A stretch of DNA of 64,000 bases from Bradyrhizobium sp. CB82 (GCF_029714405.1 NZ_CP121650.1:5895001-5959000); one strand, 5' to 3'. Counted from the stretch's first letter, positions 7,466 to 17,901 are shown. A program made the numbers and translations. Notes: generated by a model not told the origin, from the sequence alone.

Positions 7466-7488
7466 CCGGCTCGGATCATCCGAGCCGG
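7466..7488 (+). terminator. GC-rich hairpin after the CBS gene
   Basis: A 9-bp stem CCGGCTCGG / CCGAGCCGG with loop ATCAT, 30 bases after the CBS stop. There is no T-run, so it may be a weak or Rho-assisted terminator, or only an mRNA-stabilising hairpin. Confidence 0.45.
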
Positions 7489-7536
7489 CCAGGGATTGTC
7501 GTGCCTCAAAAACGGATTTTGGCTCGCGAGGATTTC

Positions 7537-8550
7537 ATGAAGATCTGCATCTACGGCGCCGGCGCGATCGGCGGATATCTTGGAGTGCAGCTTAAGCGCG
7601 CCGGCGCCGACGTCAGCCTCGTTGCGCGCGGCCCTCACCTCGCCGCCATGCGCGAACGCGGCCTCACGCTGCTCATGGATGGCGAGGAGCACGTGGTGCA
7701 TCCGCGCTGCACCGACAACGCGGCCGAGCTCGGCGTGCAGGACTACGTAATCGTCACGCTGAAGGCGCATTCGATCACCGGCGTGATCGAGAAGATGCAG
7801 CCGCTGCTCGGGCCGCGCACCCGCATCGTTACCGCGGTGAACGGCATCCCCTATTGGTACTTCTACAAGCATGGCGGCCAATACGAGAACTCGACGCTCG
7901 AGAGCATCGATGCCGGCGGCAGGCAGTGGCGCGAGCTGGGCGCCGAGCGCGCCATCGGCTGCATCGTCTATCCCGCCACCGAGATCGAGGCGCCCGGCGT
8001 GATCCGCCACGTCTACGGCAACAATTTTCCGCTCGGCGAGCCCTCCGGCGAGATCACGCCCGACGTTCAGCGCTTGGCCGGTCTCTTCGTCGCCGCCGGC
8101 ATGAAGGCGCCGGTGCTCGACCGCATCCGCGACGAGATCTGGCTCAAGCTCTGGGGCAATGTCTGCTTCAACCCGATCAGCGCGCTCACCCATGCAACCC
8201 TCGACGTGATCTGCACCGATCCTGCGACGCGCGCACTGTCGCGCGCGGTCATGCTGGAGACGCAGGCGATTGCCGAGACGTTTGGCGTGAAATTCCGCGT
8301 CGACGTCGAGCGCCGCATCGAGGGCGCCCGCAAGGTCGGCGCGCATAAGACCTCGATGCTCCAGGACCTCGAGCGCGGCCGCCCGATGGAGATCGATCCG
8401 CTCGTCACCGTGGTCCAGGAGATGGGCCGCATGACCGGCGTCGCGACGCCCGCGCTCGATTCCGTGCTCGCCATGGTCACCCAGCGCGCCCGGATCGCCG
8501 GCCTCTATGACGGCGTCACCATGCCGGCCGAAACCAAGGCGGTGGCATGA
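7537..8550 (+). CDS. PanE/ApbA-family 2-dehydropantoate 2-reductase-like protein
   Basis: The ATG at 7537 (after GAGG) places the Rossmann motif MKICIYGAGAIGGYLGVQLK at the N-terminus; a GTG at 7501 would add 12 unneeded residues. The protein is 337 residues. It has the GxGxxG NADPH-binding loop at residues 7-12, the ketopantoate-reductase central helix region (KLWGNVCFNPISALTHATLD), and a C-terminal all-helical domain with KTSMLQDLERGRPMEIDP, which is characteristic of the ApbA_C domain. Classical PanE reduces ketopantoate in coenzyme A synthesis. Many rhizobial paralogues like this one sit in catabolic operons, and coupling with the next FAH-family gene suggests reduction of some other 2-oxo acid. 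Confidence 0.85.
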   Translation: MKICIYGAGAIGGYLGVQLKRAGADVSLVARGPHLAAMRERGLTLLMDGEEHVVHPRCTDNAAELGVQDYVIVTLKAHSITGVIEKMQPLLGPRTRIVTAVNGIPYWYFYKHGGQYENSTLESIDAGGRQWRELGAERAIGCIVYPATEIEAPGVIRHVYGNNFPLGEPSGEITPDVQRLAGLFVAAGMKAPVLDRIRDEIWLKLWGNVCFNPISALTHATLDVICTDPATRALSRAVMLETQAIAETFGVKFRVDVERRIEGARKVGAHKTSMLQDLERGRPMEIDPLVTVVQEMGRMTGVATPALDSVLAMVTQRARIAGLYDGVTMPAETKAVA

Positions 8551-9338
8551 TGAGCGTGACCGGCCCGAACAAATGGCTCCGCTTCCGCCATTCCGGCGCG
8601 ACGGGGTTCGGAACACTCACGCCAGGCGGCATCGCCGTGCATGACGGCGAGATGTTCGGCCGCAACGCGCCGAACGGCAAGGTGCTGTTACTGGGCGAGG
8701 TCGAGCTGCTCGCGCCGTGCGCGCCGAGCAAGATCGTCGCGCTCTGGAACAACTTTCACGCGCTCGCCGTAAAGCTCAATCAGCCCGAGCCGGCGGAGCC
8801 GCTGTATCTGTTGAAGGCCACCACCAGCATCACAACGCCCGGCGCCGTGATCCGGCGCCCTTCCTCCTATGACGGCAAGACCACGTATGAAGGCGAGCTC
8901 GGCATCGTCATCGGCAAGACCTGCAGCCGCGTCTCGAAAGCCGAGGCCGACGCCTTCATCTTCGGCTACACCTGCGTCAACGACATCACCGCCAACGACA
9001 TCCTCAGCCGCGATCCCACTTTCGCGCAATGGGCCCGCGCCAAGGGCATCGACGACTACGGCCCGTTCGGCCCGGTGATCGCAACCGGCCTCGATCCCGC
9101 CAAGCTCGTCGTGCGCACCATCCTCAACGGCGCGGAGCGGCAGAACTATCCGATCTCCGACATGATCTTCAGCGCGCAGGAGCTGGTTAGCAAGATCTCG
9201 CACGACATGACCCTGCTTCCGGGCGATCTCATTGTAGTGGGCACCTCCGTCGGTGTCGGCGTGATGAAGGAGCCCATCAACACCGTGACCGTCGCGATCG
9301 ACGGCATCGGCGAGCTGACGAACGAGTTTCGGCTGTAG
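8547..9338 (+). CDS. Fumarylacetoacetate hydrolase (FAH) family protein
   Basis: The start ATG overlaps the previous stop in ATGA (8547-8550), so translation is coupled to the PanE-like gene. The 263-residue protein has the FAH catalytic-core features: YDGKTTYEGELGIVIGKTCS with the metal-binding E-x-E region, FGYTCVNDITANDI, and a C-terminal LLPGDLIVVGTSVGVGVMKE, where the family usually has TPAGVG. This family covers 2-hydroxyhepta-2,4-diene-1,7-dioate isomerases, oxaloacetate decarboxylases and C-C hydrolases acting on 2-oxo or enol acids. The pairing suggests a two-step pathway on a 2-oxo acid; the precise substrate cannot be read from the sequence. Confidence 0.85.
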   Translation: MMSVTGPNKWLRFRHSGATGFGTLTPGGIAVHDGEMFGRNAPNGKVLLLGEVELLAPCAPSKIVALWNNFHALAVKLNQPEPAEPLYLLKATTSITTPGAVIRRPSSYDGKTTYEGELGIVIGKTCSRVSKAEADAFIFGYTCVNDITANDILSRDPTFAQWARAKGIDDYGPFGPVIATGLDPAKLVVRTILNGAERQNYPISDMIFSAQELVSKISHDMTLLPGDLIVVGTSVGVGVMKEPINTVTVAIDGIGELTNEFRL

Positions 9339-9351
9339 CCGCGCCCGTCCC

Positions 9352-9422
9352 GTAGCCCGCATGGAGCGCAGTGGAATGCGGGGCGCGCGGCCCCGGATTG
9401 CGCTGCGCTCCGTCCGGTCTAC
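9352..9422. repeat. Bradyrhizobium-type intergenic palindromic repeat
   Basis: A 71-base element opening GTAGCCCGCAT and closing TCCGGTCTAC, so its ends are inverted (GTAG/CTAC). It contains two internal hairpins: CCCGCAT..ATGCGGG at about 9356-9380 and CCGGA..TCCGG at about 9393-9417. Elements of this build recur between genes in Bradyrhizobium genomes, as I recall them. It sits just after the FAH-family stop and may act as a transcription barrier or mRNA stabiliser. Confidence 0.6.
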
Positions 9423-9583
9423 AAGTTCAGGCGTCACTCTCACCACGCGCGCAGCAAACATATTCCCTCAACAAGCCGCGCGTTCGCCGCACTGTCGACG
9501 CATTCCGACACCCATCTTCGACTTGCTTGGGGAGCGCGGCAGGCTACGGCCGTGCTTTGTCTGATCTCAAAGGGGAACTACCA

Positions 9584-9781
9584 GTGAAGAAAATCGTGAT
9601 TGCAATGGGCGCAACGCTTGCCCTGGTGACGGCCGCGAGCGCCGCGGATCTGCCGCGCCGTCAGCCCGTGCCGGTCTATCCGCAGGGGCCGGCTCCGATC
9701 GGCAAGATGCCGATCGGCAAATCGCCAATTGGCAAGGCCCCGATCGGCAAGGCGCCCGGCCCCGTCGCCGCGCGCTACTGA
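9584..9781 (+). CDS. Small secreted protein with PIGK repeats (65 aa)
   Basis: The GTG at 9584 follows AGGGGA. Residues 1-21 are a signal peptide (KKIVIAMGATLALVTAASA, cleavage before ADLPRR). The mature chain of about 44 residues is basic and proline-rich and contains five PIGK units (AP-IGK-MP-IGK-SP-IGK-AP-IGK-AP-type, plus PAPIGK first). The DNA shows matching tandem repeats of about 15 bases (GATCGGCAAG units between 9697 and 9760). It contains no cysteine and no membrane anchor. It should be exported to the periplasm or cell surface; a role in envelope or metal interaction is only a guess. No family was recognised. Confidence 0.65.
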   Translation: MKKIVIAMGATLALVTAASAADLPRRQPVPVYPQGPAPIGKMPIGKSPIGKAPIGKAPGPVAARY

Positions 9782-9831
9782 AGCCTCACGCATCCCCAAA
9801 TCCGCTGTTGTCGACGGTTGAAAGGCGAAGC

Positions 9832-10455
9832 GTGGCAATCACACGTCAGAGATCGGGGTTGCGCCTCCTTGCGGGATGCGCAGTCCTCTCGCTCGTTTGC
9901 ACGATCCAGTCGGCTACCGCCCATGAGGCGCGCAAGCGCAGCGCTGACGCGAATGCGCTTGCGTCCCGTGACGCGCCTGCCCGGTCGAAGCCGGGTCAGG
10001 TGAAGGGCCCGTACTACGTGGACTTCAGGGCAAGGACCGCGGCGAGCTGGGGACACGCCTTCGTCTGGTACGGCAAGACCAGCGAGCGCGCCGTCGAGGT
10101 CGCAGGCCTGACGCCCGCGGGCGACACGCTGACCTACGCCCTCGGCCACATCATCCCGGTTCCCTCGGAGACCGGCGCGAGCTATGGCGACCTCGATCCG
10201 GAATATCTGACGGCGAGCTACCGCGTCTATCTGAACGAGGCCGACGCCAAGCGGGTGTTCGCCTACATCAAAAAATTGCAGGAGACTTCGCCGGTCTGGA
10301 ACGCCGAGACCATGAACTGCACGGGGTTCATCGGCAACATCGCGGAGTTCATGGGACTGAAGGTCCCGATGCGCTGGCAGCGCCCCGAGGAGTACGTCAA
10401 CAAGCTGAAGGAAATGAACGCCGGCCGCCAGATGGTCGAGCTCGCGCCGGAGTAG
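9832..10455 (+). CDS. Exported hypothetical protein with GHAFVW and NCTGF motifs
   Basis: GTG 9832 is preferred over TTG 9808 because AAAGG precedes it and it gives a clean signal peptide (LLAGCAVLSLVCTIQSATA, cut near AHE). The mature protein is about 175 residues. The conserved-looking pieces are WGHAFVWYGKTSE, ALGHIIPVPSETGASYGDL, YRVYLNEADAKRVFAYIKKL and WNAETMNCTGFIGNIAEFMG. A His early and an Asn-Cys later recall permuted NlpC/P60- or DUF4105-like cysteine peptidase folds, with C158 or so as a candidate nucleophile; this is tentative. It follows the PIGK gene by 50 bases and may be co-transcribed. Function is unknown. Confidence 0.7.
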   Translation: MAITRQRSGLRLLAGCAVLSLVCTIQSATAHEARKRSADANALASRDAPARSKPGQVKGPYYVDFRARTAASWGHAFVWYGKTSERAVEVAGLTPAGDTLTYALGHIIPVPSETGASYGDLDPEYLTASYRVYLNEADAKRVFAYIKKLQETSPVWNAETMNCTGFIGNIAEFMGLKVPMRWQRPEEYVNKLKEMNAGRQMVELAPE

Positions 10456-11775
<1,320 letters not shown>

Positions 11776-11899
11776 GACCTGTGAAAACTTGAACATGGCT
11801 GTCGGCACGCCCAAGGTGCGCTCCTCCCCCCGCACGCGGGGAGAGGCGACATGGCACCGCTCTCGGTTCAACAGGTTCATCACGATCGGGAGGTAACGC

Positions 11900-12868
11900 A
11901 TGAAGGCCTACGTCTATGGCCCTAACGGACCAGCGATTTCCGACATCGCTCAACCAACGCCCAAGGGCACGCAGGTGCTGGTTCGCGTCCACGCCTGCGC
12001 GCTCAACCGCGCCGACACCGGCATGCGCAAGGGCCACGCCCATGGTGCGGCCGGCGGGGTCGGCACTGTGCTCGGCATGGAATGGGCCGGTGAAGTCGCA
12101 GCCCTCGGGCCCGACGCGAAGGGCGTGAAGGTCGGCGACCGCATCATGGGCTCCGGCGCCGCGGCCTTCGCGGAGTACACACTCGCCGATCACGGCCGCC
12201 TGTTCCGCGCCCCCTCGAACATGAATTTCGCGGAAGCCGCCACCCTGCCCGTCGCGCTCGCGACCATGCACAACGCCGTCGTCACCGTCGGAGGGATTCA
12301 GCCGGGCCAATCCGTCCTGATCCAGGGCGCGAGCTCCGGCGTCGGCCTGATGGCGATGCAGATCGCCAAGCTCAAGGGCGCAAAGCTCGTGATCGGATCG
12401 TCGACGGATGCCCATCGCCGCAGCCGGCTCACCGACTACGGCGCCGATCTCGCGATCGACTCCTCCGACCCCGGCTGGGTCGACCTGGTGCTGAAGGCAA
12501 CCGGCGGCGAAGGCGTCGACCTCATCATCGACCAGGTCTCGGGCAAGGTCGCGAGCCAGAACCTTGCCGCCACCAAGGTCAAGGGCCGCATCGTCAATGT
12601 CGGCCGGCTCGGCGGCACCCATGCCGACTTCAATTTCGACCTGCACGCGGCGCGCCGCATCAACTATGTCGGTGTCACCTTCCGCACCCGCACCATCGAG
12701 GAGATCCGCGAGATTTTTGAGGAGGTTCGCAAGGACATCTGGAGTGCGGTTGAAGCCCGAAAGCTGCAACTGCCAATCGACAAGGTGTTTGCCTTCGACG
12801 ACATTGATGAGGCCTTCGCGCATATGGAAGCCAATAAGCATCTCGGCAAGATCGTCGTGACGCTGTGA
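11900..12868 (+). CDS. Zinc-independent MDR quinone oxidoreductase-like protein
   Basis: The start follows GGGAGG at about 11889-11894. The 322 residues have the medium-chain dehydrogenase layout: a GroES-like N-domain (VLVRVHACALNRADTGMRKG, GMEWAGEVAALG) and a Rossmann domain with QSVLIQGASSGVGLMAMQIAKLKGAKL, in which GASSGVG replaces the usual GxGxxG and is typical of NADPH-dependent quinone reductases. The catalytic-zinc ligands of alcohol dehydrogenases are absent (no Cys at the ALNRAD position). It should transfer hydride from NADPH to a quinone or enoyl-type substrate in the cytoplasm. No operon partner was seen: the CDF gene begins 100 bases later, possibly on its own promoter. Confidence 0.85.
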   Translation: MKAYVYGPNGPAISDIAQPTPKGTQVLVRVHACALNRADTGMRKGHAHGAAGGVGTVLGMEWAGEVAALGPDAKGVKVGDRIMGSGAAAFAEYTLADHGRLFRAPSNMNFAEAATLPVALATMHNAVVTVGGIQPGQSVLIQGASSGVGLMAMQIAKLKGAKLVIGSSTDAHRRSRLTDYGADLAIDSSDPGWVDLVLKATGGEGVDLIIDQVSGKVASQNLAATKVKGRIVNVGRLGGTHADFNFDLHAARRINYVGVTFRTRTIEEIREIFEEVRKDIWSAVEARKLQLPIDKVFAFDDIDEAFAHMEANKHLGKIVVTL

Positions 12869-12968
12869 GGGCGGCAGGCTCGCAACCGTCCCGCTCTTGC
12901 AACTCACTTGCGACTACACCTGTGGATCGTCGCTTGATGTTCAGCGTTGGCCTGCTAAATCCCCGGCC

Positions 12969-14342
12969 ATGACAGCACGGCACAGCAAGACATCGGTCGC
13001 GGCGATTTCGATCTTCGCCAGCGGCGGCATGGCGGCGGCCAAATTCGTGGTCGGGATCGCAATCGGCTCGCTGGCGCTGATCTCGGAGGCCCTGCATTCC
13101 TCGATCGACCTGGTCGCGACCATCATCACCTGGGCGGTGGTGCGGGTGTCCGACAAGCCTGCGGACGACCAGCATCACTACGGCCACGGCAAGCTCGAGA
13201 GCATCTCCGCGCTCGGCGTCACCGCCCTGCTCTACGTGTTGGCTGGCGGCATCCTGGTCGAGGCCTATAGCCGCCTCCGCGAGGGTACCCCGCCGCCGAC
13301 CATTTCGGCCGTGCCCTTCGTCGTGCTGGTGATGGACATCGTCGTCAATCTCTGGCGGGCGCGTGCACTGCATCGCGCGGCGCGGGAGACCCGGAGCCAG
13401 GCGCTCGCGGCCGACGCACTGCATTTTGCCTCCGACGTGATGGGCTCGTTCGCCGTCATCGCCGGCCTCATTCTCGCGGCCTTCGGCTTCTGGTGGGGCG
13501 ACGCCGCGGCGGCTGCCGCCGTCGCCGTGATGATAGCAGCTCTCGGCCTGCGCATGGCAGGCTCCACGGTCCAGACACTGGTCGACCGCGCGCCCGAGGG
13601 CGCGCTGGAGAAGGCCACGGCCGTGATCAAAAGCGTGCCCGGCGTGCTCGACGTCGAGCGCCTGCGCGTGCGCATGGTCGGCGCGACCCATTTCATCGAC
13701 ACCATCGCAAAAGTGCCGCGGACCTATCCGATCGATCGCGTCGAGGAGATCAAGCGCAACGCGCAAGTCGCCGTCGGCAAGGCGTTCGGCGACGCCGACC
13801 TCACCTTCACCGCGGTCCCCGTGGCGCGCGACAACGAGACCGTGCGGGACCGCATCATGGTGATCGCGCGCAATTCGGGCCTCGCCATCCATCACGTCAC
13901 CGTGCACGACCTCGGCGCCAAGCTGATCGTCGGCATCGATCTCGAGGTCGATGCCGAGATGCGGCTCGACGCGGCCCATGACATCGCCAACACGCTGGAG
14001 CGCAACATCCAGGAGGAGTTCGGCGAGGACGTCGAGGTCGACGTCCATATCGAGCCGCTGGAACCGGAACTGCCGTTCGGCGTCGACGCCGCGCCGGAGC
14101 GAGTGCAGACCATCGCCGCCGCGCTGGCGGAGTTCGCCGGCGAGGGCGAGATCCACGACATCCATAATGTGCGCGTCCGCAACACCGACGCCGGCGAGAT
14201 CGTCAACTTCCACTGCCGCGCCACGCCGTCCATGAGCGTGATCAGGGTGCATGAGCATGTCGACGAGATCGAGCGCGCGCTGCGTCGTGCCTTCCCGAGC
14301 GTGAAGCGCGTGATCAGTCACGCCGAGCCACCGCGCGCGTGA
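12969..14342 (+). CDS. CDF cation efflux transporter with an extended triple C-terminal domain
   Basis: The start is ATG 12969; upstream in-frame residues look like translated spacer. The first ~210 residues are a CDF/ZIP-like efflux unit with six membrane segments and the paired metal sites HSSID (H43, D47) and HFASD, plus the linker YGHGKLES. It exports divalent cations (Zn, Co, Fe or Mn) across the inner membrane. The family is usually near 300 residues, but this protein has 457. The extra length comes from three successive dimerisation-type cytoplasmic domains (about residues 215-290, 290-365 and 375-450), each with an H-x(n) pattern such as IHHVTVHDLG and IHDIHNVRVRN. Metal specificity cannot be assigned. 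Confidence 0.85.
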   Translation: MTARHSKTSVAAISIFASGGMAAAKFVVGIAIGSLALISEALHSSIDLVATIITWAVVRVSDKPADDQHHYGHGKLESISALGVTALLYVLAGGILVEAYSRLREGTPPPTISAVPFVVLVMDIVVNLWRARALHRAARETRSQALAADALHFASDVMGSFAVIAGLILAAFGFWWGDAAAAAAVAVMIAALGLRMAGSTVQTLVDRAPEGALEKATAVIKSVPGVLDVERLRVRMVGATHFIDTIAKVPRTYPIDRVEEIKRNAQVAVGKAFGDADLTFTAVPVARDNETVRDRIMVIARNSGLAIHHVTVHDLGAKLIVGIDLEVDAEMRLDAAHDIANTLERNIQEEFGEDVEVDVHIEPLEPELPFGVDAAPERVQTIAAALAEFAGEGEIHDIHNVRVRNTDAGEIVNFHCRATPSMSVIRVHEHVDEIERALRRAFPSVKRVISHAEPPRA

Positions 14343-14564
14343 CGAAGCGCGAAGAGTCACACGTTCCCGTTTCGGACTCACCGTGCACGTAATATTGCCG
14401 ACGCCGGCTGCCCAAACTCTCCATGGGATAAGAATTATTTCGCGTTAACGATTCGTTGACTCTCGACAGTGCGCGAAAACTGGATTCAAATCGCTGTGAT
14501 TCGGAAGCGAGCGGGGGCTTCATTCCGAATTGTGGTGCAGCAATATCTCCTGGGGGCCGAAGGC

Positions 14565-16892
14565 ATGCCGCGCGCAGACGCCGCGAACGCGTGCGTCCAA
14601 TCCGATTCGATCAAGGGATTGGCGCAATCGATCGCGAAACCGGCCTACCACCGGCTCCTGATCGCCGAGCCGGCGCTCCGGCGCGCTGTGCCTACGCTCA
14701 TCATCGCCTTCCTCATCACCATCTGTCTCGGCGCCTTCGTCCAGGTCGTCGACCAGTCCCGGCAGAAACGCCTGGTTATCAAGCACGACATTCAGGCGCT
14801 CGCCGACCTGCTCGCCGAGCGCATCGATCGCCTCGCCTCGGTGCGCATGGACCGGCAGAAGAACATCGAGCGTCTGCCGACGCTGTTGCCGGAGCTCATT
14901 CCCTCCTGGGGCACGGCCTCGGGCCGCCACGTCATCGTCGCCTCCGTCGGCACCGACCGCCGCATCCTCGCACGCATTCCCGTGGACACCGACGCGGCCG
15001 GCAACGACCGCCTGCTCGATGCGATCACCACCGCGCAGCTGGTGGCGACGCCGCCGCAACAGAACGACGTCTCCGATCTCACGCTACCCAGCGGCAACGG
15101 CGCGGTGGCGACCTCGCGGCCGATCAAGTCGCTGCCCGGTCAGGTCACCGTGATCCAGGAGCGCAACGAGCCGATCTGGGGCTCGGATGCCGCGCTCTCG
15201 GTGACGCTGTCGGCGACCACCGGCTTCGTCGTCCTGATTCTCGGCTTCGCCTTCCACTGGCAGTCGACCCGCGCCCGCGAGGGCGACCTGATCAACGACG
15301 CCGTGCGTGGCCGGATCGACACCGCGCTCAACCGCGGGCGCTGCGGCCTTTGGGACTGGGATCTTTCGCGCGGCAAAATCTTCTGGTCGCAGTCGATGTT
15401 TTCGATGCTGGGCCTCGACGGCCGCAACGAACTCCTCACCTTCGGCGAGGTCAATGCGCTGGTGAAGTCGGACGACATCGACCTGTTCGCGATCGCCGAC
15501 CAGCTGATCTCGGGCCAGATCGACCACATCGACCAGAGTTTCCGCATGCAGCATGTCGACGGCCACTGGATCTGGCTCCGCGTGCGCTGCGAGCGCACGC
15601 GCGCCACGGGCGATTCCGCCATGCATCTGATCGGCATCGCCGTCGACATCACCGAGCAGAAGAGCCTTGCCGAAAGAACGGTGGAAGCCGACCTGCGGCT
15701 GCGCGACGCCATCGAGACGATCCCGGAAGCCTTCGTGCTGTGGGACAACAGCGACCGCCTGGTGCTCTGCAACTCGCACTTCCAGCGCCTGCACAGGCTG
15801 CCGGACTCGGCCGTCATCCCCGGCACCTCGTACGAGACCGTGCTCGAGGTCGGCCGCATGCCGGAGGTGCGCACCCGCCACAACGAGACGGCCAATCAAG
15901 GACCGGGCGCCCGCACCTTCGAGGCGCAGCTCGACGACGGCAGCTGGCTGCACATCAGCGAGCGCCGTACCAAGGACGGCGGCTACGTCTCGGTCGGCAC
16001 CGACATCACGCGCATCAAGGAGCACGAGCAGAAGCTCGTCGACAACGATTTGCGCCTCCGCGCCACAGTCATCGACCTGAAGCGCTCGCAGGCGGCACTG
16101 GAGCGCCAGACCAACGAGCTCGCCGACCTCGCCGAAAAATACCAGCGCGAAAAGACCCGCGCCGAGGAAGCCAACCAGACCAAGTCGAAATTCCTCGCCA
16201 ATATGAGCCACGAGCTGCGCACCCCCCTGAACGCGATCATCGGCTTCTCCGAGATCATGGGAAGCGGCATGTTCGGCGAGCTCGGCAGCGAGAAGTACCA
16301 GGAATACTGTCAGGACATCCTCACCAGCGGCCACTATCTGCTGGAGGTCATCAACGACATCCTCGACATGTCCAAGATCGAGGCCGGCCGCATGAAGCTC
16401 GACATGGAGGAGCTCGACCTGTCGCGCACGCTCGCGGAATCGCTACGGGTGGTCTCGGGCCGTGCCGAAGACAAGAACCTGACGCTCGATGCCGACATCG
16501 AGAACATCATCTCGGTCGTGGCCGACCGCCGCGCCACCAAGCAGATCATCGTCAACCTGCTCTCCAACGCCGTGAAGTTCACGCCCGACGGCGGCCGCAT
16601 CGTGGTGCGCAGCCGGCAGTTCGAGGACAAGGTCGTGCTGATGATCGCCGACACCGGCATCGGCATCGCCCCGCATTCGCTGGCGCGGCTCGGCCGGCCC
16701 TTCGAGCAGGTCGAGAGCCAGCTCACCAAGACCTATCACGGCTCGGGACTGGGGCTTGCGATCGCCCGCTCGCTCGCGCAATTGCACGGCGGCACGATGC
16801 GGTTGCGCTCGAAGATCGACATCGGCACCGTCGTGCGCGTCACGCTGCCGCGCGATGCCAAGGCCTCAGCCAGGATTCCCGCGGCCGCCTGA
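14565..16892 (+). CDS. Membrane PAS-domain sensor histidine kinase (PleC/DivL-like class)
   Basis: I use ATG 14565 rather than the GTG at 14469, because the intervening 32 residues are unstructured and nothing else supports them. From this start the protein has 775 residues: a membrane segment near 45-65, a periplasmic sensor region with KNIERLPTLLPE, a second membrane segment near 205-225, two PAS domains (about 245-365 and 385-495), a coiled-coil linker, the phosphoacceptor domain NMSHELRTPLNAIIGFSEIM with H549, and an ATPase domain (NLLSNAVKFTPDGG, ADTGIGIAP, GSGLGLAIARSLA). The FSEIMG-x-MFGE sequence after the His is typical of alphaproteobacterial PleC/PdhS-type kinases. No response regulator is adjacent; it is an orphan that converges on the LysR gene with a 6-base gap. 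Confidence 0.85.
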   Translation: MPRADAANACVQSDSIKGLAQSIAKPAYHRLLIAEPALRRAVPTLIIAFLITICLGAFVQVVDQSRQKRLVIKHDIQALADLLAERIDRLASVRMDRQKNIERLPTLLPELIPSWGTASGRHVIVASVGTDRRILARIPVDTDAAGNDRLLDAITTAQLVATPPQQNDVSDLTLPSGNGAVATSRPIKSLPGQVTVIQERNEPIWGSDAALSVTLSATTGFVVLILGFAFHWQSTRAREGDLINDAVRGRIDTALNRGRCGLWDWDLSRGKIFWSQSMFSMLGLDGRNELLTFGEVNALVKSDDIDLFAIADQLISGQIDHIDQSFRMQHVDGHWIWLRVRCERTRATGDSAMHLIGIAVDITEQKSLAERTVEADLRLRDAIETIPEAFVLWDNSDRLVLCNSHFQRLHRLPDSAVIPGTSYETVLEVGRMPEVRTRHNETANQGPGARTFEAQLDDGSWLHISERRTKDGGYVSVGTDITRIKEHEQKLVDNDLRLRATVIDLKRSQAALERQTNELADLAEKYQREKTRAEEANQTKSKFLANMSHELRTPLNAIIGFSEIMGSGMFGELGSEKYQEYCQDILTSGHYLLEVINDILDMSKIEAGRMKLDMEELDLSRTLAESLRVVSGRAEDKNLTLDADIENIISVVADRRATKQIIVNLLSNAVKFTPDGGRIVVRSRQFEDKVVLMIADTGIGIAPHSLARLGRPFEQVESQLTKTYHGSGLGLAIARSLAQLHGGTMRLRSKIDIGTVVRVTLPRDAKASARIPAAA

Positions 16893-16898
16893 CCCAGA

Positions 16899-17792
16899 TC
16901 AGGATTGCAGCGCCGGCGCCACCTCGCGCGCGACGTTGACGAGCGCGGCGATCAGCGGCGTCATCGGGTCGCGCTGCGGGATCACGAGGCCAATGCTGTA
17001 GTTGACCTCGGGATCAATGATCGGGATCGAGCGGACCGTATCGGCAAGACCGAGCGTCTCGGCAAGCTTCGCCGGCATCACGCTGGCCCAGCGTCCGGTC
17101 TTCACATGGGTGAACAGCACCAGCAGCGAGTTCGACGTCAGCGTCGGCGTCGCCTCGGCGTTCACCGAGCGCAGCGCGCGGTCGATGATGCGGCGGTTCT
17201 GCATGTCCGGCGTCAGCAGGCATAGCGGCACCTTGCCGACCTCCGCCCAGGTCACGGTCTCGCGGTCGCCGAACATCGCATCCGGCGCGGTCAGGAGACG
17301 ATAGCTCTCGTTGTAGAGCGGAATGGTGCGGACCTTGCCGATCGGCTCGTTCTCGATATAGGTCAGCCCGGCATCGACCTCCAGATTTTCGAGAAGCCCC
17401 AGCACCTCGGACGAAGTGGTCGACTGGATGCGAAAACGCACCTCCGGATGCTTGGCGCGGAACGGCGTCGTCAGCGAGGCCACCATGCCGAGCGCGGTCG
17501 GAATTGCCGCGATGCGGATCTCGCCGGACAGCTTGTGCTTCAGCCCGTTGATCTCATCGCGCATGGCGCGGGCGTCGCCGACGATGCGTCGGGCCCAATC
17601 GAGCGCCCGCTCACCTTCGGGCGTGAAGCCCTGGAAGCGCGAGCCGCGCTGGACCAGGATGACGCCGAGAATCTCCTCGAGCTGCTTGAGCCCGGTCGAC
17701 ATCGTCGGCTGGGTGACGCCGCAGGCCTCCGCCGCGCGTCCGAAATGCCGCTCCTTGGCCAGCGCCAGCAGAAGTTCAAGCTTGTCGAGCAA
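16899..17792 (-). CDS. LysR-family regulator of the formate dehydrogenase operon (FdsR-type)
   Basis: This 297-residue protein has an N-terminal winged helix (FGRAAEACGVTQPTMSTGLK, recognition helix) and a C-terminal substrate-binding domain (EIRIAAIPTALGMVASLTTP, then YIENEPIGKVRTIPL). It is transcribed divergently from fdsG with a 223-base shared spacer that holds a good LysR dyad (17902-17920). That arrangement is typical of LysR regulators controlling the neighbouring operon, here presumably in response to formate or a related metabolite. The family is certain; the target is inferred from position. Confidence 0.85.
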   Translation of the reverse strand: MLDKLELLLALAKERHFGRAAEACGVTQPTMSTGLKQLEEILGVILVQRGSRFQGFTPEGERALDWARRIVGDARAMRDEINGLKHKLSGEIRIAAIPTALGMVASLTTPFRAKHPEVRFRIQSTTSSEVLGLLENLEVDAGLTYIENEPIGKVRTIPLYNESYRLLTAPDAMFGDRETVTWAEVGKVPLCLLTPDMQNRRIIDRALRSVNAEATPTLTSNSLLVLFTHVKTGRWASVMPAKLAETLGLADTVRSIPIIDPEVNYSIGLVIPQRDPMTPLIAALVNVAREVAPALQS

Positions 17793-17901
17793 CCGTCCGT
17801 CCCCTTGGGTTCGCGCGTGGCGTGCAAGCTAGCACGCCCGGCCTGCACCAACACGCAAAAACCGGCAGCCGATACAAGTTTCATTACCATTCCGTATCGA
17901 C

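Noticed and set aside
14456..16939. 827-codon frame overlapping the PAS kinase on the same strand
   Set aside because: It runs in a different frame from the kinase, shows only Arg/Ala/Pro-rich sequence, and the kinase frame contains all the conserved motifs.
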